From Rhodiola kirilowii (Eukaryota > Streptophyta > Magnoliopsida > Saxifragales > Crassulaceae): a DNA stretch of 64,000 nt. The notes beneath the pieces are model-generated. The model was not told the origin of the DNA, made no database searches, and saw only the letters and a list, made by a program, of their open reading frames with translations. Where the stretch lies: the NCBI GenBank assembly GCA_033675215.1, contig CM066200.1, positions 45,440,341-45,504,340 on the forward strand. The letters run 5' to 3'. A program made the position numbers and the translations under genes. Shown here piece by piece: positions 46,385-57,622 of this stretch (position 1 is the stretch's first letter; each line of letters opens with the position of its first letter).

Positions 46385-48690
46385 ATGGTAAACACCAGAA
46401 AGTCAGTGAAATCCGGCATCAAATCCGCTGAGAAGAATAAAGAGAGCATGCAGTCTTCAAAGGCTCTAGCGGCGAAATCCAAAAATCTGAAATCAAAAGC
46501 TCTGACGGTGAAAAAGGCGTCGCCTTTACAATCCGCCACCGAATCTTTGGCCCAAGCGAAGAAGTCTACCACTGAAATCCCTCAGTCAACCGCTGTGGAC
46601 TCGTTTGTCACATTAAATGCTGGTTCGTCTCAGGAAGTTCATCCCCAATCTGAGGTATTTCCAACTGTTCCTTCAGTTTCTGCAAATATTCCTATTGTTG
46701 AAAAGATTGTGGAGGTTGAGAAGGTTGCTAAGTTGGTTGACGGTGATGAAGCCAGTAGGGCTGTAATTGGTGATAATGGTGGTAAGGATGTTAGTGGTGT
46801 TAGGGCTATTGGTGTTGAAACCAGTAGGGCCGTGCTTGGTGGTGATGATGGTAGAAATCTTGAGAGTGGTAGGGCTGTTGTGGTTGACAAAGCCAGTAGT
46901 GCTGTTATTGAAAAGGATTCTGTCAAGATTATGGAAGAAGAGGAACCCAGCAAGGCGGCTGGAGGCTCAGGAACATGGAGGGAAAAGATCTTTGCCACAG
47001 GATACATTCCTCCAAAGGCTGGTTGCAGAAAGAAGACTAAGTGGGCTCGTGACTCTCACAGAAAATACCTAGCTCAGATATATGCCACTAGAGGTCGGAA
47101 GATTGCAATGTCCGATGAAGAAACTGAGAAGTTTATTAAGTCCTCGGGGAAAAGAAATTTGGTGATTAATGATGCTGATCCGTCTGAGAAACAAGGAGGA
47201 ATCACTGAAGAAGGTTCTGGTATGCATGCTGAGGCTATGGCAGAGGAGAGTAATCCGTCAGGGAAGACAGATGTGTTGCAATAATCCATACCAGAAGAAT
47301 CAGTCCCAGCAGAAAAGGATGAGGGGTTGGAGGAGTTGTACAAAAACATTGATAATGTCATGAAAGACCTGGAAAAGGAGAAGGATCAGGAAGTGGCAAG
47401 TCCAGAGGAAGATCAGCGTGATCAGGCTACTGGGGCAAAAGAATCTGATGCCGAAAAAGCTACAAGTGGTTCAACTGTGGAACCATCTGTTCAGACTGAA
47501 GCTCAAACTGCACCAGCGCCAGAGGAAGGTCTGCGTAACCAGGCTATTGGAAAGTCTGCTGCTGAAAAAGTCACAAGTGTTCCAACTGTAAAACACAGTG
47601 TTCAGACTGAAGTTGAGACTGGAGTTGTTCCAGATACAGTGATGTGTGAAGAGACAGTGGCAGTTCAAGATGATCGTCATAGGGATCATTTGGAGGAAGA
47701 TGGTTCATCCATTCGTGAGGATGCTCCAAAGACAACAGCAAAAGGCGTTACTCTCTCAGAAGATGACCAAGACAGTATCCCTCTTGTCAATCTCAAAAAG
47801 GCAACGAAGGGCAAGGAAAAGAAAAAGGTAGTTTTTGCTAAGACTACAAAGGAACCAGTTCAGAAGGATGCTGAGATAGGCATTAAGGCAGGGGGAGTTG
47901 GCTCTTCCAAGAAAAGGAAGCGTGATGCTGCGGTTCCCGTGTCTGAAGATGCTGGGAGATGCAAAGTCCCAGTCCCTGAGTCTGAGACTGTTCCAGTGGG
48001 TAAGGTCAAGAAAGGAGTGTGGTTCGTCAATAAAGACGCTGTGTTGAAATGGAGTTGTGTGCTAAAAAGGAAAATCATTCCTGAGAGGTTGCTAGATGAG
48101 TCCCGATACAAGGGAAAGGAAGTGATTGAGGTGCTAAAGGAATCTGATCTGTTCTGGACATTGGACAGATGCAAGCCGTTCAATGAGCAATTAGTGCGTG
48201 AAGCTATGGTAAATCTTCCTCCTGGGTTTGGGGTCATTGGAGAAGCAGAATATGGGGTCTTCTTTGTTAGAGGAAGAAGGATCAAGATTAATCCTGAGCT
48301 GATCAATGTATACCTTTCCATGGACGACCCAGCCGTTGATGAAGAGGAACCAAGCCTTGAGAAGATAGTGAGCACCATCACTGCAGGCTCTGTTCGGTGG
48401 AGGCCTGAGTCAGTTGTGAATACAGCGGATCTGTCCACGTTCTATTCAATGCTGTTTTTCATTGCTGTTTTCAACTGGAGGCCGTCTACTCATCGCTCTA
48501 CTGTCAACAAGGACATGGCCCAACTGATTTATCAGATAGGGAACAAGCTGAAGTTCAACCTGGGCAGAATACTGTTCAAACAGATTGCTGAACATGCTAC
48601 ATCGATGAGAACTCTGCACCAGATCTGCTTCCCATCTCTGATTTATGAGTTGATCATCCATCAAGCTCCAGATTTGAAGGCCTCGCCTGA
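46385..48690 (+). pseudogene. Post-pol ORF of copia C, plant-transposon-protein type (first part)
   Basis: It starts MVNTRKSVKSGIKSAEKNKE. The N-terminus is basic; a middle part has degenerate repeats of the SRAV type (about residues 125-185); an acidic Glu/Thr/Val linker follows. The folded half has GVWFVNKDAVLKWSCVLKRK, DLFWTLDRCKPFNEQLVREA, FFVRGRRIKINPELINVYLS, LSTFYSMLFFIAVFNWRPST, AQLIYQIGNKLKFNLGRILF and LHQICFPSLIYELII. This resembles the 'putative plant transposon protein' family. The role is unknown; the position is the envelope-like slot. G interrupts it at 48691 and the end lies at 54564-54867. About one break besides G. Confidence 0.82.
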
Positions 48691-50201
48691 TGATGGATGA
48701 ACAGTCGTTATGTGCAAACGTCAAGAATAAATTTATAATATTCCGCTACTCGCGACTTTACTACTGGGTAGCAAGTGGTAAGTAGGGGTCGAACCCAAGG
48801 GAATCAGGGGAATAGATGTTCTTTGAGGGGGTCGTCCAGCGAGAGAGAGTGTTTTAGGTCGGTTGGTTGGTTTTAAAGCTACCAGCTAAGTGATTGATTG
48901 ATTGATTGGTTGGTTGGTTGGTTTTAATACTGGAAAGTAAATTACAGTTTATAATTAAAGAGAAATGTTCGGTTTCAGGGGCCTTGTATTATATCCTGTT
49001 TATCATTGACCTTTAGTGAATTATCTAAGTATTCAAAGATGAATCGAGGCCCTTTCGTAGCGCAAGACTTGCAACATCGTTTAAAGCAACACTTGTTCTA
49101 AGCAAAACTAATTCCTCCTTTCGAAGTATCTTAGCTGTAAGTGCATCCACTTGATCTCCCAGTTACGTTATTGACCAAGTGGTGTTTTAGATAAGTCGAA
49201 CTCCTCGATAAGTTTTGCTTGTGACAGCTTCCACTTACCGAGTATGATCACGAATTTCCACGGCAGAGCTTTGCTTGTGACAGCTTCCACTCAACCTTGG
49301 AAACTCTGACTTGATATATGGCACATAGAACAAGTTTTGAATACTAAGACTAGACGCTAAGTTAATAGTCTTAAAACATTTTATAATACAAGTGCGCCCC
49401 TTCTACCGAACTACTAGTTTAGCTACTATTCATCGCGCTAAACATTATAACTAAGGAAATAAACAGTTGAATAAATACTAGAAATAATACTTACAACCGT
49501 TAAAGCGCCAAGGGAGCTATCCTTTATTTCCAAAGCCAAACTTTACAATTACATAACTTAGAGAGAGAAGTGTTTTTTTACAAGTGAGGGATGATGAAAA
49601 TGAGGGGAGGAGCTCCTCCTTATATAGCCATGGGAGGAGGAGGAGATGGAGGCAAGTGTTGCATGGTGATTGGAGGAGAAAATGAAGGGAGGAGATGGCC
49701 ACACATGGAGGAAGGAGAGGAGGAGCAAGGAGGAGCCGCCATGTGGAGGAGGAGGAAAGCCGCCGGTCATGGTGGAGGAGAGCCACCGGTAGCCGGTGGT
49801 GGAGGAGGAGGAGGGGTGGCTTTGGCCACCTCTTGCCCAAGTGGCCGGTCATCTTACCCAAATGTGAATTTTGTACAGTTTTGTGCAGTCTTTTCACAAA
49901 ACTGTCAATGTGTTTCTTCCCCGGGCTGTCTTGATTCCTCTCATGATTCTTCTGATTAATTTGTTATGAGTGATTCAACGTCAGGATCCTTGATATTTCT
50001 TCAGTCGGCATATGATCTTGACCTTAAATTGACTCGTAACATCTTTTCTGCTCTAAAAGCTCCTCATTAATGTGTATTCTCTCTAAGCTCTGAATTACCC
50101 TGCAAAAATATATCTGAACTAACAAGCAAAAGTTAAATAGACAAAATGTCTAAATAAGGGGGTTATACTGTGTTTATGATTCGTATAATTTTGGTCCATC
50201 A
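48691..50201 (-). repeat. 3' LTR of gypsy G
   Basis: 1511 bases; the minus strand starts TGATGGACCAAAATTATACG and ends CATCCATCA. It includes a GATT/GGTT microsatellite near 48893-48925 and a TATA box at 49619-49626. GGA-rich antisense frames here are LTR sequence. Confidence 0.94.
49619..49626 (-). promoter_or_regulatory. LTR TATA box, gypsy G
   Basis: TATATAAG on the minus strand. The 5' LTR has a closely related site near 53976-53983. Confidence 0.55.
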
Positions 50202-51665
50202 GATCACCCCACACTTTTAGTTGTTCGTCCCGAACAATGCTATTCAAGGGCTGTACTCTAAGTTGGCTTTGAAATATGAAAATTAGACTGTGGTACTCGA
50301 TCTATCCTAATTCATGCATTGCTTACTTATTACCAAATTAAACTGCGTAAATAAATAGAAGAATCTTAATACTTGTACCTCCGTGCTGAGATGCAAATTA
50401 TATTGGATGTCTCGGGAGATAGCCCTTTTTAGGCTCCTGGACTGCAATCTTGGGATCGTCTCGCACTATATGGTTTTCTGGTAGCTTTCTCTAGCACGTG
50501 ATTCGGTTCGGGTTTCAATGGTTTGAGTACTTTGACTTTCTTTTGGCGAGGGACTGCTTTTGTAGTGAATCGACGTTTGGCCTTTGTTTTGACTTTTTGA
50601 GTTCTTCACTTTTTGTTCGGTTAAAACCTTCACATCTTTGGGCCTTTGGCCTCTTGATTTGCTTCATTGAGCTTTTCGCCTTTTTGTGACTGCTAGTCCA
50701 TTTTCTCAAGCCTTTTTGGGAGGTCCAATCATCGCCCGCAAGCCTATGGAAATACCTCCCCGCTCCTCTCGTTTTTTCCGTTTTCGCGCGGGTCAAGGTG
50801 AGGGTCGCTCGTCTATTTTCTCGGCTACTTTGACTGTCGTTTTGCGTGGGTCAAGATGAGGGTCGCTCATCTATTTTCTCGGCTACTTTGACCGGAGATA
50901 GGACGGTCTGATTCCCGTCCTCGCCTTTTGCATTGCATGGCGGAGATGACTTCAATTTTCACTGAAACCCGAAGTGCAGCCTCCACTGACTTCGAAAACT
51001 ATATAGTTTGATCTGATCCTTTGATTGCTTGCCAAGACTCTCTAGGGCAGTTTATGTCAACTCCACATCCCTAGTTATCTCAGCACAAAGGACAAATGGA
51101 AAGTTACATTCTAAGTTTTTAAACAGTTGAATTTTCACAAGGTTAATGCATGAATTATGATTTATCTTTTTCACATTCTTAAGTTCATATTTTCAAAAAG
51201 ATACATTAAAAAAGAAAAAGTTTTTTATTTATGTACACATGCGGATCTCACCCCACACTTTTGAACGAAGTTGTGCCTTTCAGCACTACTTAGTTCGAAA
51301 GCCATGCAAGCAGATGTTATACGCGAAGGAAATGACTTAAGGAAAGGTAAGATCAGAACTCCCTTATTGTGTCGAATGGCATGAGGCTGGATAATCGAGG
51401 GAGTTCGGCAGGGGCCTTGAACTCTCAGCGCAGGCCCGGTAAATTCACGGAAGCTGCCTGGCTGATCCGATCGTGCTTCAAAAACCAATTCCTAAATAGT
51501 CAAATCATTCTATGCACCAAGTGGGTGAGAGCGACTTATTGAAAAAGTAAAATACAGAAAATAAAAGACAGAAAATTAATGTGCAGAAAGTAAGATAGTG
51601 TCGGGTTACCTCCCGATCAGTGCACTTGTTTAACGTCGTTGGCTCGACAGTACCTCAATCATGGA
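50202..51665 (-). other. Conserved non-coding region of gypsy G
   Basis: Counterpart of 15110-16535 in J. It has a polypurine tract and palindrome TTGTTCGTCCCGAACAA (50221-50237), an internal polypurine-like tract (51247-51262), the conserved RYFHRLAGDDWTSQKGLRKW patch near 50700-50760 and a local duplication of about 58 bases at 50778-50892. No gene supported. Confidence 0.68.
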
Positions 51666-53008
51666 TCATAAGGTCGGATCCCATGGGTGGGTGAGGTCAA
51701 ACTTCTTTTCGGAAGCCCTTTTGCTCCGAGAGGGTGAGGTTTCCTTGGCCATAGCTGCAGGTCCAATGAGTCGTTCTTGTTTGTTGCTCCTTCCGGGTTT
51801 CCATTCTTTCGGCCCATGTTTTTGCCGCCTCTTCATGTTGGAATAGTTGGCACTTTCGCGAGTTTGGAAGTTGGGTTTTGTGCCTTCAAACATCGGCGAC
51901 CACAGGCATGTTCCCATGTGAGGCCTCTTCTTGGTGGTAGCTACGAATGGTTGTCTTGGAATGATTGAGTTCCCGGGTGGTTTTTCTTGGCTTGTGACGA
52001 GAGAGATTTCCTTTGTTGGCTTTTTGGCTCATGCTCTGCCTCCAACTCCCCTTGTACCGCATCATCATTGATTATATGATCTTCGGTGGTTATGATCGGC
52101 ATGAAACGCGAAGGGTTAAGTTGAGGCACTTCGACCATGAGGACTAGGTCTGTTTCAGGTGCTCCGACAGTGAGGACCAGGTCTTTCTCGGACAGTTCGG
52201 CAATGAGGTCCGGGACTTCATCGGGTGCTCCGAGCGCAAGGACCGGGCCTGGCTTGATTTCTTCGGCCGCTTCAGTAGTGAGGTTCGGGATTTCTGTTGG
52301 TTCGGTAATTAGGACATTGATTTCCTCGGATGGATTGGTGATAAGGACCGGGTCTGATTGGGGTGGTTCTTCTTCGGTTATTTGCGGGTCCTCATCCTCA
52401 GTCGGTTCCTCGGGTTCAGCCGTCCTTTCTGTTGCTCCTGAATCGGTTTCAGCCGTGAATTGGTGCATCGCGGCACTCAATTGCTGCATGTTTGCGGCCA
52501 ATTGTTGGGTGTTAGCTGCCAGCTCCTTTTCTGCCGCCCATAATTCAGTTTTAGCTCTGATTTGTTGCATTGTGTTTTCCAACTGCTGGATGCTAGATGT
52601 CAGCTCCGTTATACCGTCCTTGAGTGGCTCGCCCTGATCTTGGCTTGGTCTTGACCTTGCGGCCAAATCATTGATTAATATCCAAAGATCATCCACGGTT
52701 ATGCCCATCAACGATCCTCCTGCTGCGTCATTTAGCCCTTTCCACTCATGTGGCAACATCCCACAGAGAAACTTTGTTTGAAGATCGAAGTTGGTGAATC
52801 CATGGTGCGGGCAGCTCGTCACAATGGAATCGAAAAACCATAAGTACTCATCCAATGTTTCGTCCCAGGATTGCTCCAAGTTGTTGATCTTCTCACGGAT
52901 TTCAAGTTCAAAGGATGGTGGGGAAAACTCCGTATTGTTCCAAGGTTCCATTCCATAGTAGTATGACTTGGTGAATTGCATGATAAAAGAAAAAAGAAAA
53001 TAGAACAA
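51666..53008 (-). pseudogene. gag: gag of gypsy G (about one break)
   Basis: A gypsy gag on the minus strand. The main frame (51941-53008) starts near MEPWNNTEFSPPSFELEIRE and has EQSWDETLDEYLWFFDSIVT, SCPHHGFTNFDLQTKFLCGM and a capsid-like end at about residue 120, then heptad-like AANTQQLAANMQQLSAAMHQ and an acidic Glu/Thr/Pro-rich tail. The region ends in KKFDLTHPWDPTL, the signature ending also seen in J and H. No zinc knuckle or protease. It would encode particle protein only. Confidence 0.84.
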
Positions 53009-53025
53009 CTATTCCTATGCACAAC

Positions 53026-53043
53026 TCCCCGGCAACGGCGCCA
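53026..53043 (-). other. Primer binding site, tRNA-Asp
   Basis: The minus strand reads TGGCGCCGTTGCCGGGGA, an exact complement of the plant tRNA-Asp 3' end, beside the 5' LTR. Confidence 0.93.
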
Positions 53044-53047
53044 ATTT

Positions 53048-54558
53048 TTATGGATGCACAGTCGTTATGTGCAAACGTCAAGAATAAATTTATAATAGTC
53101 CGCTACTCGCGACTTTACTACTGGGTAGCAAGTGGTAAGTAGGGGTCGAACCCAAGGGAATCAGGAGAATAGATGTTCTTTGAGGGGGTTGTCCAGCGAG
53201 AGAGAGTGTTTTAGGTCGGTTGGTTGGTTTTAAAGCTACCAGCTAAGTGATTGATTGATTGATTGGTTGTTTGGTTGGTTTTAATACTGGAAAGTAAATT
53301 ACAGTTTATAATTAAAGAGAAATGTTCGGTTTCAGGGGCCTTGTATTATATCATGTTTATCATTGACCTTTAGTGAATTATCTAAGTATTCAAAGATGAA
53401 TCGAGGCCCTTTCGTAGCGCAAGACTTGCAACATCGTTTAAAGCAACACTTGTTCTAAGCAAAAATAATTCCTCCTTTCAAAGTATCTTACCTGTAAGTG
53501 CATCCACTTGATCTCCCAGTTACGTTATTGACCAAGTGGTGTTTTAGATAAGTCAAACTCCTCGATAAGTTTTGCTTGTAACAGCTTCCACTTACCGAGT
53601 ATGATCACGAATTTCCACGGCAGAGCTTTGCTTGTGACAGCTTCCACTCAACCTTGGAAACTCTGACTTGATATATGGCACATAGAACAAGTTTTGAATA
53701 CTAAGACTAGACGCTAAGTTAATAGTCTTAAAACATTTTATAATACAAGTGCGCCCCTTCTACCGAACTACTAGTTTAGCTACTATTCATCGCGCTAAAC
53801 ATTATAACTAAGGAAATAAACAGTTGAATAAATACTAGAAATAATACTTACAACCGTTGAAGCGCCAAGGGAGCTATCCTTTATTTCCAAAGCCAAACTT
53901 TACAAATACATAACTTAGAGAGAGAAGTGTTTTTTTACAAGTGAGGGATGATGAAAATGAGGGGAGGAGCTCCTCCTTATATTGCCATGGGAGGAGGAGG
54001 AGATGGAGGCAAGTGTTGCATGGTGATTGGAGGAGAAAATGAAGGGAGGAGATGGCCACACATGGAGGAAGGAGAGGAGGAGCAAGGAGGAGCCGCCATA
54101 TGGAGGAGGAGGAAAGCCGCCGGTCATGGTGGAGGAGAGCCGCCGGTAGCCGGTGGTGGAGGAGGAGGAGGGGTGGCTTTGGCCACCTCTTGCCCAAGTG
54201 GCCGGTCATCTTGCCCAAATGTGAATTTTGTACAGTTTTGTGCAGTCTTTTCACAAAACTGTCAATGTGTTTCTTCCCCGGGCTGTCTTGATTCCTCTCC
54301 TGATTCTTCTGATTAATTTGTTATGAGTGATTCAACGTCAGGATCCTTGATATTTCTTCAGTCGGCATATGATCTTGACCTTGGATTGACTCGTAACATC
54401 TTTTCTGCTCTAAAAGCTCCTCTTTAATGTGTATTCTCTCTAAGCTCTGAATTACCCTGCAAAAATATATCTGAACTAACAAGCAAAAGTTAAATAGACA
54501 AAATGTCTAAATAAGGGGGTTATACTGTGTTTATGATTCGTATAATTTTGGTCCATCA
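53048..54558 (-). repeat. 5' LTR of gypsy G
   Basis: 1511 bases, equal in length to the 3' LTR and differing at 22 sites by eye. Confidence 0.94.
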
Positions 54559-54563
54559 CCTGA

Positions 54564-54867
54564 CCATCTCACAAAGTCACCCAGCAAGTTCATCATCAAC
54601 CACAAGTTGTTCAAAGGACGTCACGTGAACGATCTCAAGAAGGAGAATCAGAAAGGAAAGGGTGCTGCGGAGTCAAGTCGAGGGGGAGTCTGGATGGGCC
54701 GGGATGAGAGGAGCCAGCTACTCAGGGACCTGAATATAATCATCAAAGTGGACAAGGAGCAATGCAGGCGGATCAACAAGCTTGCTCGTGCCCTCAGCTT
54801 TCCGAGTGACGATGAGTCCGAGACTACAGCTTCTGAGGATGATTCAATTGAAGAACCGTCTGCATAA
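54564..54867 (+). pseudogene. Post-pol ORF of copia C, C-terminal part
   Basis: After G the ORF sequence resumes. It reads FIINHKLFKGRHVNDLKKEN, then a Lys/Gly-rich stretch, a helical part (RSQLLRDLNIIIKVDKEQCR) and an acidic end (DDESETTASEDDSIEEPSA). The D ORF has the matching word VVDHKLFKG near its end. Confidence 0.8.
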
Positions 54868-55108
54868 AGGTCCTCTAAAAACTATCTCCCTGAACTAGTT
54901 GTTTAAAACTTTTGTACTTAGTGCTTGTTCTGGCACATTTTGTTATCTGTTCGAACTCGGATCGCACCTCTTGCCAGTTTGTGGCAAAAAGGGGGAGTAT
55001 TTTGGAGGAGACAATTCTTGTTTCCCTCAAAGTTGGCTACTGTCTGGATAGTTAGATATACTTAGTTATCTAGTAGATTTGGTTTTGCCAAAATGCCAAG
55101 GGGGAGAT
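54868..55108 (+). other. 3' non-coding region and polypurine tracts of copia C
   Basis: Two purine tracts lie here: GCAAAAAGGGGGAGT (54984-54998) and CCAAGGGGGAGAT (55096-55108), the latter directly before the LTR. Duplicated tracts are a known Sirevirus trait and occur in D too. Confidence 0.7.
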
Positions 55109-56075
55109 TGATGTTCCCTTATGTGGCATGTATTTGGCAAAACGGAGCTTAGACAGTTCGAGCAGGTGTTCAGGGGGAGTTCAAACATATCCTAGTACTC
55201 ATACACAGTGTGGATCAGACGCAAGGATATTTCCCGGAAGGATATTGGACAGCAAAGATTTCGTCAAGTTGAAGTCGGCCAGCGACTTAATCGAGCATGA
55301 GATATTCGAATGAATATCTACATTGAAGGTGGCAAAGCTCTCTTGGGCAAGAAGACGACTTCGTATATTCTTCCAACCGATTCAAAAGATATACATCAAA
55401 TATCTAGGAATATTTCCTAAATATTTGATGGGATTATCTTGTACGAATTAGGGTTTCGTCCAAGCATATAAATACAATGCTAGGACGCCCTTATTCAGCA
55501 TCGCTTTCAAGATCAAACATACACGAGTATACACTACTGATTGGAGAAGAAGAAAGAAACCCCCGATTGTGTTTTCTCATTGGAAATACATCGGTGCAAG
55601 TGCAGTCTGCTCAAGTGCAACATAGACTGCCTGAAGCGTATCAACTGCCGCACACAACAAAGGTGAACAAGCTTTCGAGAGAAAGCATCCGAGCTTCTGG
55701 AGAAGGTCGAGAACGTTCGGGCAGAAGGGCTGAACGAAGGGGATCGAGGGGAATTGCGGTGAACCTCGATTGCAAATCTGAGAGACGGAGTATTGAGGTT
55801 AGGCCATTACAAGGTGTAAGTGTAAGTCCCTGTGTAAACTCTATACTCGTAATAAAGATTTGCTGTCCCTTTTTCGGGTGTGGGAAACCCCCCAGAGTAG
55901 GCGGAGACGAACTGGGTTATCAGTCTGTGTATTCTACTGCTTCTGTCTGCTTGGTGAACTGTTGTGATTAGAGTTCAAGATCTGTCACAACTGCACCTTG
56001 AACTGTTGTGCAAAGAGTTCAAGGTCTGTTGCAACAGTATCTTGGACACAAGCTTGAACAGCGGATATAATTTCA
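55109..56075 (+). repeat. 3' LTR of copia C
   Basis: 967 bases, TGATGTTCCC to TATAATTTCA, followed by GAGGT. TATAAATA at 55467-55474. Confidence 0.94.
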
Positions 56076-56923
56076 GAGGTCCCACCCTTGAGACTCGGCG
56101 AGCACAGAAATAAAGTAGCCGCCTCCCATGGCCTTGTTCCCAAGAGACGTGGCCCAAGCTATCATCATCCCACTGAGGATCTGAAAGAAGTCAACTGGCA
56201 CCCCTTTGCTCATAGAGATCATAATGTCCAAGTCGGGGTTAGAAATCACGGTGGCGCGCTCGGCGCGAGTATTAATGTTTAAGGCCACAATTCGGTGAAT
56301 AATCTTCCACACCGACTCCTTGATGCCTGCAGCACCCCAACCGGACCGGAAGTAATAATCAAAGCCAAATATGAGCTTCCAGAACTCATACCTCTCATCC
56401 ACGCTGTACTCACCGCAGATCCTTCCAAGGGAAATCCCAAAGCCTCGCAGACTTCGTCCTTGGACATAGTGTAAAGTTGCCGTCCTACTTGGAATGTCCA
56501 ATGTGTAACTTTCAATGGGCTGCCAACAATCTCAATTGTCGCTAAAAATTCCTTGACTGACATTGGATAGGTGGACTTGACGCGGCGAGCAAATAAAATA
56601 TCAAGCCCATAGGCGATAAACATGCTACGGTATTGTGAAAATATATTCCTTTTCAAGTCCTTAAGAGTTTGAATGCAGGGGATTAAAGTAGGTTTTACCG
56701 TTTTTGTTGACAAGATTTTGTCGTATCGATCCTGATGCTCGATTGTGTCGAATCGGCCTACATTGGTCAGCGGGTAATAGCGAGACTGGTTGGGTGGTGG
56801 TGCTGGAATGATGGCGATGGAGGTGCTCCGAGGAGGAGCATGGGATGAAGACCGGTTGGGTTGGCCGGAGCGGCTGGAGGAGGGATTTCCGGTGGGGTTA
56901 ATTGTAGCCTTTGCTCTAGCCAT
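56076..56923 (-). pseudogene. ATHILA-type post-pol ORF of F, N-terminal part
   Basis: The minus strand starts MARAKATINPTGNPSSSRSG. The folded part has MSVKEFLATIEIVGSPLKVT, HWTFQVGRQLYTMSKDEVCE, ALGFPLEG and VDFFQILSGMMIAWATSLGN. Same family as the E ORF. Copia C separates it from 41632-42263. About one break besides C. Confidence 0.83.
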
Positions 56924-57622
56924 GGTGGAGTTTAGGGTGCTCAGAAATTGAGAGGTGGGGAGAGTGAGTTTGGCAGTGGGTGGTGAAACCGGATGGTGGG
57001 GAGAAGTCAGGTGGACGAATTGGGTGGAGAGGTGGTCGGACAGAATGGTGAGGACGGAATGGTGAGGACGGACGGGAGGATTGGAGAGTGGCGGAATTGG
57101 GTGGTCGGGAGTGGCGGACGGACGGACGAGTTGGTCGGCGGCGGCAGAGGGTGAAAAAAGATGTGAGTTGCAAAATTTGGGAAATTAGGGTTTTAAATTG
57201 AAGAAGAAGACCTTTTGCCCATTACAGCCATTACAACCAAGCCTGTAACGGTTGTAACAGCTCACCCTGAATTCTCTGCAAAACTTATGCCTGTTATAGC
57301 CGTTACAGTCCAATGTGTAACGGGTGTAACGGGACACCCCGAAACCTCTGCCAAATAGCCTGCTCATTACAGCCGTTACAGTCCAGTGTGTAACGGCTGT
57401 AACGGCTGCCTCCAAAATTTCTGCCAAATTTGTCATTCCTGAAAACTGAATGCCGTTCACTCCACACTTAGATTCCTGCACAAGTCACATACAAATTGTA
57501 CAATGCAAAATGCTAAAATAAGAACTTACAGCGCGGGTTACTCCCCGAAGAGACCTATTTTAACGTCTTGGTGAGACATAGCAAAGGTGATAGAACTAAG
57601 AGCATTCATGGGAAGTCCCTTG
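56924..57622 (-). promoter_or_regulatory. Spacer between pol and post-pol ORF of F, with CCGTTACA array
   Basis: Non-coding. Three facing modules of CCGTTACA/TGTAACGG lie at 57217-57407. The leftmost-strand module at 57364-57406 has arms of about 16 bases matching at 15 positions. A TAAGTGTGGAGTG word lies at 57458-57471, just after pol. A long Pro/Arg-codon-rich leader (56924-57180) precedes the ORF. Element E keeps a shorter array in the same place (about 30905-30945). The array resembles that in the LTR promoter, so an internal promoter is possible. Confidence 0.55.

Larger units (their letters stand above)
48691..54558 (-). mobile_element. Gypsy element G, gag-only (TR-GAG-like)
   Basis: A 5868-base minus-strand element with two 1511-base LTRs and target duplication CCTGA (48686-48690 and 54559-54563). 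It has a tRNA-Asp primer site, gag without a zinc knuckle or protease, 1.45 kb of non-coding DNA, palindrome and polypurine tract. No RT or integrase. LTRs differ at 22 sites, the youngest datable element here. Gag has about one break. Confidence 0.94.
42264..56075 (+). mobile_element. Copia element C, Sirevirus-like, gag-protease type, hosting G
   Basis: A plus-strand copia with two LTRs (966 and 967 bases) and target duplication GAGGT (42259-42263 and 56076-56080). Parts: iMet primer site, gag-protease, spacer, post-pol ORF, two polypurine tracts. No integrase, RT or RNase H. LTRs differ at 28 sites by my count. Gypsy G (48691-54558) sits in the post-pol ORF. Gag-protease has about five breaks and the post-pol ORF about one besides G. 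Same architecture as A and B. Confidence 0.94.

Noticed and set aside
52137-52637. A 166-codon plus-strand Ser/Gly-rich frame inside the G gag
   Set aside because: Antisense of the acidic, low-complexity gag tail; no independent evidence.
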